A DNA stretch of 59,845 bases from Caldatribacterium sp964426875 (GTDB lineage Bacteria; Atribacterota; Atribacteria; Atribacterales; Caldatribacteriaceae): assembly GCA_964426875.1 (NCBI GenBank), contig CAYRSB010000008.1, forward strand, positions 1 to 59,845, given 5' to 3'. Position numbers and translations under genes: made by a program. Below, in pieces: positions 1 to 8,475 of the stretch; the stretch's first letter is position 1; each line of letters starts with the position of its first letter. Below the pieces are notes generated by a model. The model saw only the letters and a program-made list of their open reading frames with translations, searched no databases and was not told the DNA's origin.

Positions 1-255
1 AGTGCAGACCCCAGGGAGAGAAACCGTCTCAGGGACTTCAGGACCTACCTGGCCACGGAGAACTACAGGCGTTTCGAAAACCTCCCTCTTGGGGCTACCT
101 CACTACACCACTTCTCCCCGAGGACCTATCGGGAGACCCTTCCTCCCTTCACCCTGCCTGTGGAGATGGTTCCAGTGCTCAAGGGACCAAGGAGTTCCCT
201 GGGGATGGCCATCAAACTTCTGAGCCAGGATTATTCCTGGATTCCTGTCATATAG
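1..255 (+). CDS. C-terminal fragment of an unrecognised protein, possibly a transposase
   Basis: An 84-codon open frame enters from the window edge and stops at TAG 253-255. It is rich in Arg, Pro and Leu (for example RLRDFRTYLATENYRRF, later PVLKGPRSSLGMAIKLLS). I do not recognise the family. It lies immediately inside a repeated terminal sequence, so a transposase or accessory gene of an insertion sequence is the best guess. It has no visible start in the window. Confidence 0.35.
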   Translation, partial: SADPRERNRLRDFRTYLATENYRRFENLPLGATSLHHFSPRTYRETLPPFTLPVEMVPVLKGPRSSLGMAIKLLSQDYSWIPVI

Positions 256-276
256 GTATGTCCTGGATGGTGAGGA

Positions 277-331
277 AAGGCAGAAATGGAGAGGATTACA
301 AAAAATATTCCTACAATAGGTTGACACTGTC
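277..331 (+). repeat. 55-bp repeat, inverted partner of 59791-59845
   Basis: Read forward it is identical to the reverse complement of the last 55 bases of the window. It ends GGTTGACACTGTC, and the copies diverge after that. It holds an outward-facing TTGACA (321-326), a feature often seen in insertion-sequence ends, but no good -10 follows at the right spacing. The length of 55 bp equals the duplication around the N gap, which suggests an assembly k-mer overlap. Confidence 0.85.
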
Positions 332-348
332 ACTCGAGGGCGGTTTCC

Positions 349-378
349 TTGAGGAAGGCAAACGCTTTGTGTTAGAAT
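349..378 (+). promoter_or_regulatory. Candidate parA promoter
   Basis: TTGAGG (349-354), 18-bp spacer, TAGAAT (373-378; five of six consensus bases). It lies between the repeat end and parA. Transcription would start only a few bases before the parA ATG at 389, so the message would be nearly leaderless. It is predicted by eye and may not be the real promoter. Confidence 0.35.
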
Positions 379-388
379 AAGAAAGCCT

Positions 389-1156
389 ATGGGGACAGTC
401 GTTGCGGTGGCTAACCAGAAGGGTGGAGTGGGGAAGACGACGACCTGTGTGAACCTGGGGGCATGCCTTGCCGAGAGGGGGAAGAGAGTTCTCGTTGTGG
501 ATGTCGACCCTCAAGGAAATGCTACGAGTGGACTCGGTGTAGACCGGAAATATCTAAGGCAGTGCGTCTATGACCTCCTCATAAACGGAGTGGAAGCGAG
601 GGAACTTCTCAGGGAGACAGAGGTGAGGGATCTCTGGCTTTTGCCAGCCACCATTCGGCTGGCGGGGGGAGAGGTAGAGCTTGCCACCATGCCCCAAAGA
701 GAGACACGCCTTCGAGAAGGATTGAAGCATCTTGTCTCGAATTTTGACTGGATACTGGTGGACTGCCCCCCTTCCCTTGGTCTTTTGACCATTAATGCTT
801 TAACTTTTGCCCACAAAGTTCTTATTCCCATTCAGTGTGAGTACTATGCTCTTGAGGGGTTGGGCCAACTCATGACCACTATCACCGTGGTGCGTACTAC
901 CCTCAACCCCTGTCTTGAGCTTTTGGGGATACTCCTTACCATGTTCGACCCCCGCACGAATCTCTCACAGCAAGTAGTGGAAGAGGTCCGGAGGGTATTC
1001 CAGGAGAAAGTCTTTCGCTCTATTGTTCCTCGAAGCGTCCGCCTGAGTGAAGCCCCAAGTTATGGGCAACCCATAACCATGTACGAGGGAACATCGAGAG
1101 GAGCTTTGGCATATCGAGAATTGGCTTCGGAGGTTTTGGAGCGAACCAATGGCTAA
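389..1156 (+). CDS. parA: Chromosome partitioning ATPase ParA/Soj
   Basis: 255 aa, full length for a chromosomal ParA. This ATPase forms nucleotide-dependent dimers on DNA and works with ParB to segregate replication origins. The deviant Walker A motif KGGVGKT is at residues 11-17, followed by the family segment VVDVDPQGNAT and the Walker B-like ILVDCPPSLG. The start is an ATG directly in front of GTVVAVANQKGG, which matches the family N-terminus; there is no strong Shine-Dalgarno. It overlaps parB by 8 bp, so the two are co-translated. parAB pairs normally lie near oriC next to rsmG/mnmG, but here the upstream neighbour is a probable mobile element, so that context is lost. Confidence 0.97.
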   Translation: MGTVVAVANQKGGVGKTTTCVNLGACLAERGKRVLVVDVDPQGNATSGLGVDRKYLRQCVYDLLINGVEARELLRETEVRDLWLLPATIRLAGGEVELATMPQRETRLREGLKHLVSNFDWILVDCPPSLGLLTINALTFAHKVLIPIQCEYYALEGLGQLMTTITVVRTTLNPCLELLGILLTMFDPRTNLSQQVVEEVRRVFQEKVFRSIVPRSVRLSEAPSYGQPITMYEGTSRGALAYRELASEVLERTNG

Positions 1157-1976
1157 ACGTGGTCTGGGGAAGGGTCTTGAGGCTTTGATTCCAGGGGCGG
1201 GAATGTTTGGAGGTCGAGCCATTCAGGAGGTAGACATCGACAGTCTCTCTACCAATGACCTTCAGCCTCGAACCCATGTGGACGAGGAAAAAATCGAGGA
1301 GTTGGCAGAATCCATCCGCAGACACGGCATTCTTCAGCCTCTCATTGTGCGAAGAAAGGGAGAGGGGTTTGAGATTATCGCCGGGGAAAGAAGATGGCGA
1401 GCAGCCAAAAAAGCAGGACTCAGGGCTGTTCCTGTCATCGTGGAGGAGGCGGACGAAGAGAAGAAACTCGAGCTGGCCCTTGTTGAGAACCTTCAGCGAG
1501 AAGATTTGAATCCTATGGAGCTTGCCCGGGGCATCAGGAAGCTCATGGATACCTTTGGGCTTACTCAGGAAGAAGTGGCCGAACGAATCGGTAAGAAGCG
1601 CCCTACCATAGCCAATGTTCTTCGTCTTCTCGAACTTCCTCGAGGTGTACAGAAACTCCTTGAAGAGGGAACCATTTCTTTGGGACATGCCAAAGCCCTC
1701 GTCGGTCTTTCTCCGGACGAACAAGAAGAGGTTGTCAAACGCATTGTGGGTCGGTCGCTTTCGGTTCGCGAGACCGAAATCCTTATCCGGGAGAGGAAGA
1801 AAAAGGTTCGGAGAGATGAGGGGATACAAAGATTTAGGGAAGAGGAAAATGTTGAGCATCTTCTGGTGCACTATCTTGCTACCCGGGTGCGGGTGGGAAG
1901 GGGACGAATTGTTATTGAATACCAAAGCCTTGAAGATCTTAAGAGGCTTTATTCGCTCATCGTACGGTCGGAATAA
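1149..1976 (+). CDS. parB: Chromosome partitioning protein ParB/Spo0J (CTP-dependent DNA clamp)
   Basis: 275 aa. ParB loads at parS, spreads as a CTP-dependent clamp and stimulates ParA. The N-terminus RGLGKGLEALIP is typical. The ParB/Srx nucleotide-binding domain spans about residues 26-120, with the CTP-contacting GERRWR motif at 79-84 and ENLQREDLNP at 113-122. The helix-turn-helix that reads parS lies at about 137-158, and the C-terminal dimerisation region is basic then acidic. It overlaps parA by 8 bp and is followed 12 bp later by the M23 peptidase gene. I saw no parS-like palindrome in a quick reading, but I could not search exhaustively. Confidence 0.97.
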   Translation: MAKRGLGKGLEALIPGAGMFGGRAIQEVDIDSLSTNDLQPRTHVDEEKIEELAESIRRHGILQPLIVRRKGEGFEIIAGERRWRAAKKAGLRAVPVIVEEADEEKKLELALVENLQREDLNPMELARGIRKLMDTFGLTQEEVAERIGKKRPTIANVLRLLELPRGVQKLLEEGTISLGHAKALVGLSPDEQEEVVKRIVGRSLSVRETEILIRERKKKVRRDEGIQRFREEENVEHLLVHYLATRVRVGRGRIVIEYQSLEDLKRLYSLIVRSE

Positions 1977-1988
1977 GGAGGGGTTCCG

Positions 1989-3029
1989 ATGAAACGACAC
2001 TTCACGATTTTTTGGATAAGTCCTCTAAAGGGACAAGTCAGGCACATGCACATCAGGTGGCAAGTGCTTCTCTTAGGTATTTTGGTATTCCTTTTGGGGA
2101 TAGGGTTTGGGATTGGAGGAGTTTTGTGGTATCAGTCACGTATGAAACGAGAACTTTATACCACGATGGCGAGAATCGAAGAGATGCGCAAGAATCTGGT
2201 TGTCCTTGAAGCTCAGAAAAAAGAACAGGAAGCCAAACTCGAACATCTCACCAAAGAGGCGGAAAACGTCCTCACCGAGCTCGATAACCTTCGGGAGCTG
2301 GAGCGGAAAGTGCGGGAAGTCATGGAAAAAAACCTTCAGTCGCAACTCAAGCGGTTGGGAATCACGCTTTCTCTTTCTACCAGCGACGTGCAAGCCTGCA
2401 TTCCTCTCTATCGTTTCCTGGGAGGTCTCTTTACCCTTCCTCCTCGAGGCGAAGGGGGTCCTGAGCTTGCCTCCTTTGTTCCGCTCTCCTTGAACCTTCT
2501 GTCTCCTCTTCCTCCCTCTCAGGAATTCAACATTCGTACCCTTGAAGACACCTTGGCGTGGCTTCGGGGGGAAATCCTTGTGCGAAAGAAAGCCTTTGAA
2601 GAGATTCTGGACCTGGTGGCCAAGAAAGATCGAATCCTTGAGGTTGTTCCCTCCCGCTGGCCTACCTGGGGAAGGATTTCCTCCAATTACGGTTGGCGTA
2701 GAGACCCCTTCACCGGCCGGAGAGCTTGGCATACCGGTGTGGATATTGCTGCTCCAGTGGGAAGAAGTGTTGTGGCTGTTGCCGAGGGCAAGGTGGTTTT
2801 CACCGGGTGGAATGGGAACTATGGAAAATGCATCATTGTCCGCCACGATTTCGGGTACGAGACGGTATATGGTCACCTTTCGCGAATTCACGTCAATGTA
2901 GGAGATCGGGTGAAGAAGGCTCAAAAAATAGGCGAGGTGGGGAATACGGGAAGAAGTACGGGACCGCACTTGCACTTTGAAGTTCGCCGCTATGGAAAGG
3001 TGACAAACCCCTGGCCTCATCTCCCCTGA
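1989..3029 (+). CDS. Membrane-anchored M23 family metallopeptidase (LytM/NlpD type)
   Basis: 346 aa. It has a single transmembrane segment at about residues 24-46, a charged coiled coil at about 52-118, a linker and a C-terminal lysostaphin-like zinc peptidase domain (about 228-340). The metal and catalytic residues are visible: HTGVD (H248, D252), GHL (H296) and HLH (H327, H329). Family members cut peptidoglycan cross-bridges or activate amidases at division and elongation sites. All zinc ligands are present, so it is probably active rather than a degenerate EnvC/NlpD activator. A good Shine-Dalgarno (AGGAGGGG) precedes the ATG. The 12-bp gap to parB suggests the same transcript. Confidence 0.92.
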   Translation: MKRHFTIFWISPLKGQVRHMHIRWQVLLLGILVFLLGIGFGIGGVLWYQSRMKRELYTTMARIEEMRKNLVVLEAQKKEQEAKLEHLTKEAENVLTELDNLRELERKVREVMEKNLQSQLKRLGITLSLSTSDVQACIPLYRFLGGLFTLPPRGEGGPELASFVPLSLNLLSPLPPSQEFNIRTLEDTLAWLRGEILVRKKAFEEILDLVAKKDRILEVVPSRWPTWGRISSNYGWRRDPFTGRRAWHTGVDIAAPVGRSVVAVAEGKVVFTGWNGNYGKCIIVRHDFGYETVYGHLSRIHVNVGDRVKKAQKIGEVGNTGRSTGPHLHFEVRRYGKVTNPWPHLP

Positions 3030-3100
3030 AGCGGAACCGAAGAAAGGCTCAAAAGATAGAGACACAAAAAGGATATCGTTACAAAGGGGTGTGTTGTTCT

Positions 3101-3589
3101 ATGCGCAAGGTAGTGGTTGCTATTCTGGTTGCTCTCCTTCTTTTTGGAAGCATGGCCTATGCCGCGGTGGAGAAGGTCGTAATCAGAAAGATGGAGATCC
3201 TCAAGGTCGATGGAGAACCTCAGGTACGCATCGAACTTGAGGCTAATGCCCAGGAAGGTGGAGAGATCTTTGTTCAGGCTTCTACAAACTACGACGGTAA
3301 GGATTACTTCACCGAGCCAGTAACCTTAAGGCTTGAATACCCCCAACCCTTTTTTGTTCTCCGTTTTACAAGGAAGGACTTTCGCAGGGTCAATCTTCTC
3401 GAGAACATCAATGACGAAGTTCCCGAGCTTCCTGAGGGAAAGGATATTGTGGTCTATGTCTATGAGTACCGGTATGTTGACCCCTCTGGGCAGCTTGAGG
3501 ACGTGAAACAGGATATTGCCAAGTATGGGTATGCATTGCGAGGCATCCTTGCCAAGGGCACAAAGACCATCGAACTTACCAGGAGGTGA
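3101..3589 (+). CDS. Small exported protein, family not recognised
   Basis: 162 aa from the ATG at 3101; a GTG at 3089 is an alternative. The start at 3101 is preferred because AAAGGGG lies 11 nt upstream and because it gives a clean signal peptide: MRKVVVA, a hydrophobic core, and a probable cleavage after AYA. The mature part is mostly beta-strand-like, with VRIELEANA, a stretch around VTLRLEYPQPFFVLRF, and VVYVYEYRYVD. There are no cysteines and no recognised catalytic motif. It sits between the M23 peptidase and a sugar-phosphate pair, so a periplasmic or cell-surface role is likely, but the function is unknown. Confidence 0.75.
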   Translation: MRKVVVAILVALLLFGSMAYAAVEKVVIRKMEILKVDGEPQVRIELEANAQEGGEIFVQASTNYDGKDYFTEPVTLRLEYPQPFFVLRFTRKDFRRVNLLENINDEVPELPEGKDIVVYVYEYRYVDPSGQLEDVKQDIAKYGYALRGILAKGTKTIELTRR

Positions 3590-3601
3590 AAGGAGGTCAG
3601 C

Positions 3602-4645
3602 GTGAATCAACTCTATCGTGAAATCGCCGAACAACCGAGAATCTTCCAGCGCATTGCTCAAGCCTACGCAAGAGAAGAATTCTTCCAGGAGTGGAGGGAG
3701 AATCACAAAGGGAAGATATACTTGACCGGGATGGGTAGCTCTCTCTTTGCGGCCTATCCCGCGTACCTGTATCTTCTTGGGCGGGGTTTTCCTGTTGTGT
3801 GGATTGATGCTTCTGAACTTCTCCACTATGGCCTTTTAGGCATCAGGAGTGAAGATACCCTCGTGTGTGTGTCCCAGTCAGGGGAGTCCTATGAAATTTT
3901 GGAAATCCTTTCGAGATTACCCTCTCGACCACGTCTTGTTGCCTTTACCTCTTCCCCCAAAAGTACCTTGGTCCGGAAGGCAGGAGCGTTTATCGACGTC
4001 TTAAGCGGCACAGAGTACGCTGTGACCTCTACCAAGACTCATACAGCCACGCTTGTTACCTTGAATCTTTGGGCAATGGCCCAAGCCCAGGATCGAGAAG
4101 GGTTTCTCCATGCCTCTCTTGACCTTGAGCTTCTGGCAGAGGAAGCGGAGCACCTCATCACCACTTCTCCAGAGTGGGCAAAAAGGATTTTGAAGAATTT
4201 AGAATTTGCCCAGAGTGCCGAGACCAAAGTCATCATCGCCCGAGGACCGAATATGAGCGCTGCCTGGCATGGATGTCTCTGCTTTTATGAGTGTGCCAAG
4301 GAAACTTTTTTGAGCTTTTCCGGAGGTCAATTTCGTCATGGACCTCTGGAGCTTGCGGTGAAAACAATGCTTGCTGTTCTTCTCGCTCTTCCCGGGAGAA
4401 CAGAGTCTCTTTTGGTGAAACTGGCCAGGGAGCTCTCAGAGAAGGGGGTTGGTGTTCTCTTTCTTGGACAAAGTCTTGAACCGAAGTACAATCTTGAGGT
4501 TCTTCCCCTCCATTTCCCCAACGAGTTTTTCGCTCCGGCTTTATCGGTTATTCCACTCATGCTTTTGGCCTACTTTATGGCCGAGGAGAAGGGGATCGAA
4601 CCGGGGAAGGCTTTTTTAATCCAGAAGACCACCCTTATGGAGTGA
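3602..4645 (+). CDS. SIS-domain sugar-phosphate isomerase/deaminase (GlmS-isomerase-like)
   Basis: 347 aa with two SIS folds. The first carries YLTGMGSSLFAAYP and VCVSQSGESYEILE, the typical serine-rich sugar-phosphate loop. The second carries VIIARGPNMSAAWHG and SGGQFRHGPLELA, close to the isomerase half of glucosamine-6-phosphate synthase. There is no glutaminase domain, so it belongs with AgaS/FrlB/NagB-II-like isomerases or deaminases acting on amino-sugar or fructosamine phosphates. The GTG start at 3602 has the Shine-Dalgarno AAAGGAGGT. A PfkB kinase follows 3 bp downstream, which suggests the pair phosphorylates and then isomerises one sugar. The exact substrate cannot be read from the sequence. 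Confidence 0.88.
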   Translation: MNQLYREIAEQPRIFQRIAQAYAREEFFQEWRENHKGKIYLTGMGSSLFAAYPAYLYLLGRGFPVVWIDASELLHYGLLGIRSEDTLVCVSQSGESYEILEILSRLPSRPRLVAFTSSPKSTLVRKAGAFIDVLSGTEYAVTSTKTHTATLVTLNLWAMAQAQDREGFLHASLDLELLAEEAEHLITTSPEWAKRILKNLEFAQSAETKVIIARGPNMSAAWHGCLCFYECAKETFLSFSGGQFRHGPLELAVKTMLAVLLALPGRTESLLVKLARELSEKGVGVLFLGQSLEPKYNLEVLPLHFPNEFFAPALSVIPLMLLAYFMAEEKGIEPGKAFLIQKTTLME

Positions 4646-4648
4646 GGG

Positions 4649-5578
4649 ATGCGCAGAGTCTTTGTAGTAGGTAATATAAGCCTTGATCTTGTTTTGGGAG
4701 GAATTCCCGATTATCCTGAGTGGGGAACGGAAGCTCTTGTTCCTGGATACACCATGCGGCCGGGAGGAGCGGCTTCCAATGCTGCTTTGTGTCTTGCCCG
4801 CCTTGGGGTTCCGACTTTTATAGTAGGAACCGTGGGGAGAGATGAGTTAGGAGAGGAAATCCGTTCGCATTTTGAGCGTTTTAGTATCCATACCGATTTT
4901 CTTTTTGTCGTTCCTGAGAAGCAAACCGGTCTTTCTGTGGGTATTACCAATTCCCTTACCAAGGAGCGGAGCTTTCTCACCGACCTCGGGGCCCAGGAGA
5001 GTTTGTCTTGTGAGCACATTGAAAGGATTATTCCTGCCCTTGAAAGTGAAGATTTTGTTTTACTCTGTGGATATTTTCTTTCTCCCCGCCTTCGTACCCC
5101 GAGACTGTCATCCGTTCTTCAGGAGGTCCGTCAGAGTAAAGAGGTTTGCCTTCTTTTTGACACCGGCTGGCCTACCGAGGGATGGAGAGAAGGAGTTAAA
5201 CAAGAAGTCCGAAACCTCGTTCCTTTTTTCGATTATTTCCTCCCTAACGAGAAGGAGTTCGAGGGGTTGGGAGGGGCAGAAGTTGCCCTTTTGCCCAGAA
5301 AGGGCACCATCGTGAAAAAGGGAGAGAAGGGCTGTGAAGCTTATACTCCCTCGGGAGTGGTCGCACAGACAACCATTGCCGTTGAGGTACAGGATACCAT
5401 CGGGGCTGGGGATTACTTCAATGCTGGGTTCATCTTTGCCCTTCGCGAGGGGTATCCCCTTTCTCTTTCTTTGCAGTGTGCCAATTTTGTTGCTTCCTTG
5501 AACATTGCCTCCTCCCCTAAGCGAGATAGTCTTCTTACCGGAAGGGAACTTCAGGAAATCCTCTTGAGGAGGAGTTAA
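4649..5578 (+). CDS. PfkB-family carbohydrate kinase
   Basis: 309 aa, normal length for ribokinase/PfkB kinases. The N-terminal signature is VGNISLDLVLGG, the sugar-binding glycine pair is RPGGAASNAALCLARLG, and the ATP/catalytic motif DTIGAGDYFNAGF holds the catalytic Asp in GAGD. It begins 3 bp after the SIS-domain gene, so they form a two-gene unit; fructosamine-type or aminosugar kinases are often paired this way. The substrate is unknown. It ends 78 bp before the UbiB-family gene, with no clear terminator between. Confidence 0.9.
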   Translation: MRRVFVVGNISLDLVLGGIPDYPEWGTEALVPGYTMRPGGAASNAALCLARLGVPTFIVGTVGRDELGEEIRSHFERFSIHTDFLFVVPEKQTGLSVGITNSLTKERSFLTDLGAQESLSCEHIERIIPALESEDFVLLCGYFLSPRLRTPRLSSVLQEVRQSKEVCLLFDTGWPTEGWREGVKQEVRNLVPFFDYFLPNEKEFEGLGGAEVALLPRKGTIVKKGEKGCEAYTPSGVVAQTTIAVEVQDTIGAGDYFNAGFIFALREGYPLSLSLQCANFVASLNIASSPKRDSLLTGRELQEILLRRS

Positions 5579-5656
5579 GCGTGAGAGGGGATGTCACCCT
5601 TTTTGTGTCACTCCTTTGCCGGTTGATGAACGATTTTCCTGTATGGGTGCTGTAGG

Positions 5657-7303
5657 GTGGCAATGTTCCGCTACTCCCTTCGCCACACCCGTCGCCTGCA
5701 CCAAATCCTCAAAACCTTCTCCCGCTATGGCTTTCCTCTCCTTTCTCGTCGAATTCCTTTTCTGGAGCGCCTAAACTTTCTGGTTTCTCGAGAAGTCCTC
5801 TTGCGTCCCCCTCAGGAGAATCTCCGTCGGGTCTTCGAGGAGCTTGGCCCCACATTCATCAAGATTGGGCAGATTCTCTCTACACGCCTTGATCTTTTGC
5901 CCAAGGAGTATTGCCAGGAACTTCGAAAGCTTCAGGATCAGGCCCCTCCGGTGGATTTTCCCGCTATCCGGGAGGTTGTCGAAAAGGAATTCCAGAAACC
6001 TCTTGAAGAAATCTTCCCCTTTTTTGACCCTCATCCGCTGGCTTCGGCCTCTATTGCTCAGGTTCACCGGGCGCTCTTGCCTGGCGGAACCCGTGTGGCC
6101 GTGAAAGTGCAGAAACCGAATGTGGAGGAGACTATCCTTGAGGACCTCGAGGTTTTCGAGGTCCTCCTACGTTTTGCTGACCGCTTTGTCTTTCTTCACG
6201 AGGGTGTATCGATAGAGGAGCTCTTTTTGGAGTTTCGAAAACACCTCTTACGAGAGATTGACTTTCTCTCTGAGGCACAGAATATGCGCCGGTTCCGGGA
6301 AAACTTTACTCACTTTGAGAGTGTCACCATTCCTCAGGTCTTCGGTGCGTATTGTACCCGCAAGGTTTTAACCAGTGAGCTTATCGAAGGAGTGCCTCTT
6401 TCAAAGCTTGACGTTTCGAGTATTTCCTTCGAAGATCGCAGAGCCCTGGCCGAGCGAGGGGTAGAGGCTACTCTCAAGATGGTCCTCGAAGACGGCTTTT
6501 TCCATGCCGATCCTCATCCGGGAAATATCATTGTGTGTGAGGGAGGGCGACTTGCACTTCTTGATTTTGGTAATGTAGGGGTTATCGACCGAGCAACCCT
6601 TAAGACCATGGTACGAATGCTCTTTGCTCTTCTTGAAAAAGATACTGAACGGGTGGTTGAGATCCTCGAAACGGAATTCCTTCTTTCTCCTCCCTCTTCT
6701 TCTCTGGCCCTGCGCCTTGATTTGAGCGAGGTTCTTGAGCGATACATTTTTTCAGACCTCCAGGAGATACGCCTGGAGAGTGTTATTCATGAGTTCTTTT
6801 ACCTTGCCAGAAAATACAGACTCCGTTTTCCTTCTCATTTCTCTACCCTTCTCCGGGCTCTTGTGGTGGCCGAAGGAACAGGGCTTCTTGTAGACCCTAC
6901 TTTCAATGTCTTTCCCCATCTTGAGAGGGTCCTGGAAAGAACCCTTACCCAATCCTTAAAACCGGAGCGTTTTGCCGAGAGCCTTGAAGAGTATTTCCTT
7001 GACTGGAAGGAACTCTTTGAGGCTCTGCCCCACGGGATAGAAAAGCTCTTTAATCAGGCTCTCTCGGGAAGAATTCGTCTGCAGGCTGAAAGCGGAGATC
7101 TACGGGAGATGAGCAAGCGCCTCGAGCGCATGAGTACTCGCCTCTCCCTTAGCGTCATTTTGGGGTGTCTCCTCATCGGTTCTTCCCTCATTTACACCAA
7201 TTATCCCTACTCCCGGATTCTGGGAATTTTTGGAATCCTTGGTTTCAGTATTGCTGCTTTTTTAGGGATATCTCTGGTCATAGAAATGTTGAGCCATCGC
7301 TAA
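5657..7303 (+). CDS. ABC1/UbiB (AarF)-family atypical kinase
   Basis: 548 aa. The family is an atypical protein-kinase-like ATPase linked to quinone and lipid homeostasis. The KxGQ motif is visible in FIKIGQILSTR, the A-rich loop in SASIAQVHRA, the nucleotide lysine in VAVKVQKP, and the catalytic and metal sites in FHADPHPGN and LLDFGNVG. Two C-terminal hydrophobic segments (SLSVILGCLLIGSSL and ILGFSIAAFLGISLVI) anchor it in the membrane. The start may be the GTG at 5657 or the ATG at 5663. It ends in a 4-bp tail-to-tail overlap with ybjQ (shared bases CTAA). No quinone biosynthesis genes are nearby. Confidence 0.92.
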   Translation: MAMFRYSLRHTRRLHQILKTFSRYGFPLLSRRIPFLERLNFLVSREVLLRPPQENLRRVFEELGPTFIKIGQILSTRLDLLPKEYCQELRKLQDQAPPVDFPAIREVVEKEFQKPLEEIFPFFDPHPLASASIAQVHRALLPGGTRVAVKVQKPNVEETILEDLEVFEVLLRFADRFVFLHEGVSIEELFLEFRKHLLREIDFLSEAQNMRRFRENFTHFESVTIPQVFGAYCTRKVLTSELIEGVPLSKLDVSSISFEDRRALAERGVEATLKMVLEDGFFHADPHPGNIIVCEGGRLALLDFGNVGVIDRATLKTMVRMLFALLEKDTERVVEILETEFLLSPPSSSLALRLDLSEVLERYIFSDLQEIRLESVIHEFFYLARKYRLRFPSHFSTLLRALVVAEGTGLLVDPTFNVFPHLERVLERTLTQSLKPERFAESLEEYFLDWKELFEALPHGIEKLFNQALSGRIRLQAESGDLREMSKRLERMSTRLSLSVILGCLLIGSSLIYTNYPYSRILGIFGILGFSIAAFLGISLVIEMLSHR

Positions 7304-7617
7304 CTCCCAAGGCGTACCGCTGTACCATAGGCAATGATCTCTGCGGCACCACTCATGACCATGCTTGTCGCCAGGCGCACTCCTAAGACGGCATCGGCCC
7401 CCATTTTCTTTGCCTCTTCCACCATGCGCTCAATGGCGATTTCCCGAGCTTTGGCCATCATTTCGGTGTACTCCTTGATTTCTCCTCCCACTAAGGTACG
7501 CAGGCCGGCCACGATGTCTTTCCCCAACCAGCGAGCCCTGATCGTACTTCCGGTGACCATACCGAGAACTTCCCTGATTTCTTTTCCCGGAATGGATTCA
7601 AGAGTGGAGACAATCAC
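7300..7617 (-). CDS. YbjQ/UPF0145 family protein
   Basis: 105 aa from a GTG at 7617. This start gives the family N-terminus IVSTLESIPGKEI, with GGAGGAGG 8 nt upstream. The domain is a homopentamer-forming fold of unknown biochemical function; conserved segments include LGMVTGSTIRAR and MGADAVLGVRLATSMV. The open frame runs upstream through the tRNA-Ser gene without a stop, so any much longer call would be wrong. It lies 39 bp downstream of tRNA-Ser on the same strand and may be transcribed from the tRNA promoter. Confidence 0.88.
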   Translation of the reverse strand: MIVSTLESIPGKEIREVLGMVTGSTIRARWLGKDIVAGLRTLVGGEIKEYTEMMAKAREIAIERMVEEAKKMGADAVLGVRLATSMVMSGAAEIIAYGTAVRLGS

Positions 7618-7656
7618 AGAATGCACCTCCTCCGGAGAGTCTGTAAGAAAAGGAAG

Positions 7657-7746
7657 TGGCGGAGGGGGTGGGACTCGAACCCACATCGCCCTTGCAGGCT
7701 TACCGGTTTTCAAGACCGGCTCCTTAGCCAGTTCGGACACCCCTCC
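7657..7746 (-). tRNA. tRNA-Ser (anticodon UGA)
   Basis: 90 nt including an encoded CCA. Read on the minus strand it starts GGAGGGGTGTCCGAACTGG. The anticodon stem-loop is CCGGT-CTTGAAA-ACCGG (anticodon TGA). It then has the long variable arm expected of serine tRNAs, a T-arm with GGTTCGAGTCC and acceptor end CCCCTCC-G-CCA. It decodes UCA and, by wobble, other UCN codons. Confidence 0.96.
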
Positions 7747-7753
7747 GGGGGAA

Positions 7754-7782
7754 ATTATACCCTTTCCCCACTTGTGCTGCAA
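7754..7782 (-). promoter_or_regulatory. Promoter of tRNA-Ser
   Basis: On the minus strand, TTGCAG (7782-7777), a 17-bp spacer and TATAAT (7759-7754) lie 7 bp upstream of the tRNA 5' end. Spacing and sequence are close to the sigma-70/sigma-A consensus. The promoter probably serves tRNA-Ser and ybjQ together. Confidence 0.75.
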
Positions 7783-7915
7783 TGCGTGGATATTCCTCAA
7801 GGGTGCCCCTTTTTGGTTACCGATAGCTTTCACAGAATCGTCACATTTTCCCCACAGAAAAGCCAAAACTTCATAGTACACTGAGGACAACAAAGAAAAA
7901 GGGAGGTTGGGAAAT

Positions 7916-8458
7916 ATGAAAAAAGCAATGACAATCGTCCCATTGGCAATCCTGGTGACGCTGGTGATGACATCCTTCGCTTTTGCCGGTCCAAAATGGG
8001 GTAGCCCTGCTCCGGGAAAAGGTCCGGTAGGCTGGCAGAGCAGAGACTGGCAGCAAGGCTGGCAAGGTCCATGGAGAGGTTTTGCAAGCCTGAACCTCAC
8101 CGATGACCAGAAGGCTAAAATCCTTGACATCGAGAAGAATTACACGGCAAAATTCTCCGATTTACGTGCCAAAATCGAAGCAAAACACCTCGAGATTCGA
8201 GAACTTCAGCTTAGGCCTGCTTCAGAGGATGTGGCCCAGGAAATTCGTACCAAGATTGGGGACCTTCTGGTTCTCCAGAGCGAACTTGCAGCACTTCGCA
8301 GAGATATGGTAAAGGAAATTCTCTCCGTTTTGACTCCGGAGCAACTGAAAAACCTTCCTGCTTTCGGGAAGAGTTTTGGCTGTGGGCAGGGCTTTGGCCC
8401 TGAGTTCAGGCAAGGTTTTGGCCCGGGACCTGGTCCCTTCTGCCAAAGGACTTTCTGA
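7916..8458 (+). CDS. Spy/CpxP-like periplasmic protein
   Basis: 180 aa from the ATG at 7916, with GGGAGG 9 nt upstream. A signal peptide (MKKAMTIVPLAILVTLVM, cleavage near AFAG) is followed by a Trp/Gly-rich linker, then a helical LTxxQ-type segment (LNLTDDQKAKILDIEKNY) and a second copy near VLTPEQLKNLPAFG. The last 30 residues are Gly/Phe/Pro-rich. Spy/CpxP/ZraP-type proteins are ATP-independent periplasmic chaperones or stress sensors. It lies directly upstream of a two-component system, as cpxP lies by cpxRA and zraP by zraSR, so it probably acts in the same envelope-stress circuit. Confidence 0.8.
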   Translation: MKKAMTIVPLAILVTLVMTSFAFAGPKWGSPAPGKGPVGWQSRDWQQGWQGPWRGFASLNLTDDQKAKILDIEKNYTAKFSDLRAKIEAKHLEIRELQLRPASEDVAQEIRTKIGDLLVLQSELAALRRDMVKEILSVLTPEQLKNLPAFGKSFGCGQGFGPEFRQGFGPGPGPFCQRTF

Positions 8459-8475
8459 GTACCCCCTCCTTAAGT

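Larger units (their letters stand above)
1..331 (+). mobile_element. End of a probable insertion sequence, cut by the window start
   Basis: The block holds an open reading frame entering from outside (1-255) and ends in a 55-bp sequence (277-331) that recurs, inverted, at the other end of the window. The two copies diverge right after GACACTGTC, which marks the likely outer end of a repeated element. The element ends 57 bp before parA. A repeat that both carries part of a reading frame and breaks the assembly is most simply an insertion sequence. The family cannot be named from this fragment, and a non-mobile long repeat remains possible. Confidence 0.5.

Noticed and set aside
321..349. A hybrid promoter formed by the TTGACA in the repeat end
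   Set aside because: No acceptable -10 element occurs 16-18 bp downstream; the TTGAGG/TAGAAT pair closer to parA fits better.
2136..3065. A 309-codon minus-strand open frame opposite the M23 peptidase
   Set aside because: It is a complementary-strand shadow of a well-supported gene, with no Shine-Dalgarno and no recognisable domain. Similar long shadows lie opposite parB, ilvB, ilvC, leuA, the aldo/keto reductase and eno.
7300..8130. A 276-codon minus-strand open frame covering ybjQ and the region upstream
   Set aside because: It runs straight through tRNA-Ser and its promoter. Only the last 105 codons match a family (YbjQ), and they have their own GTG and Shine-Dalgarno.
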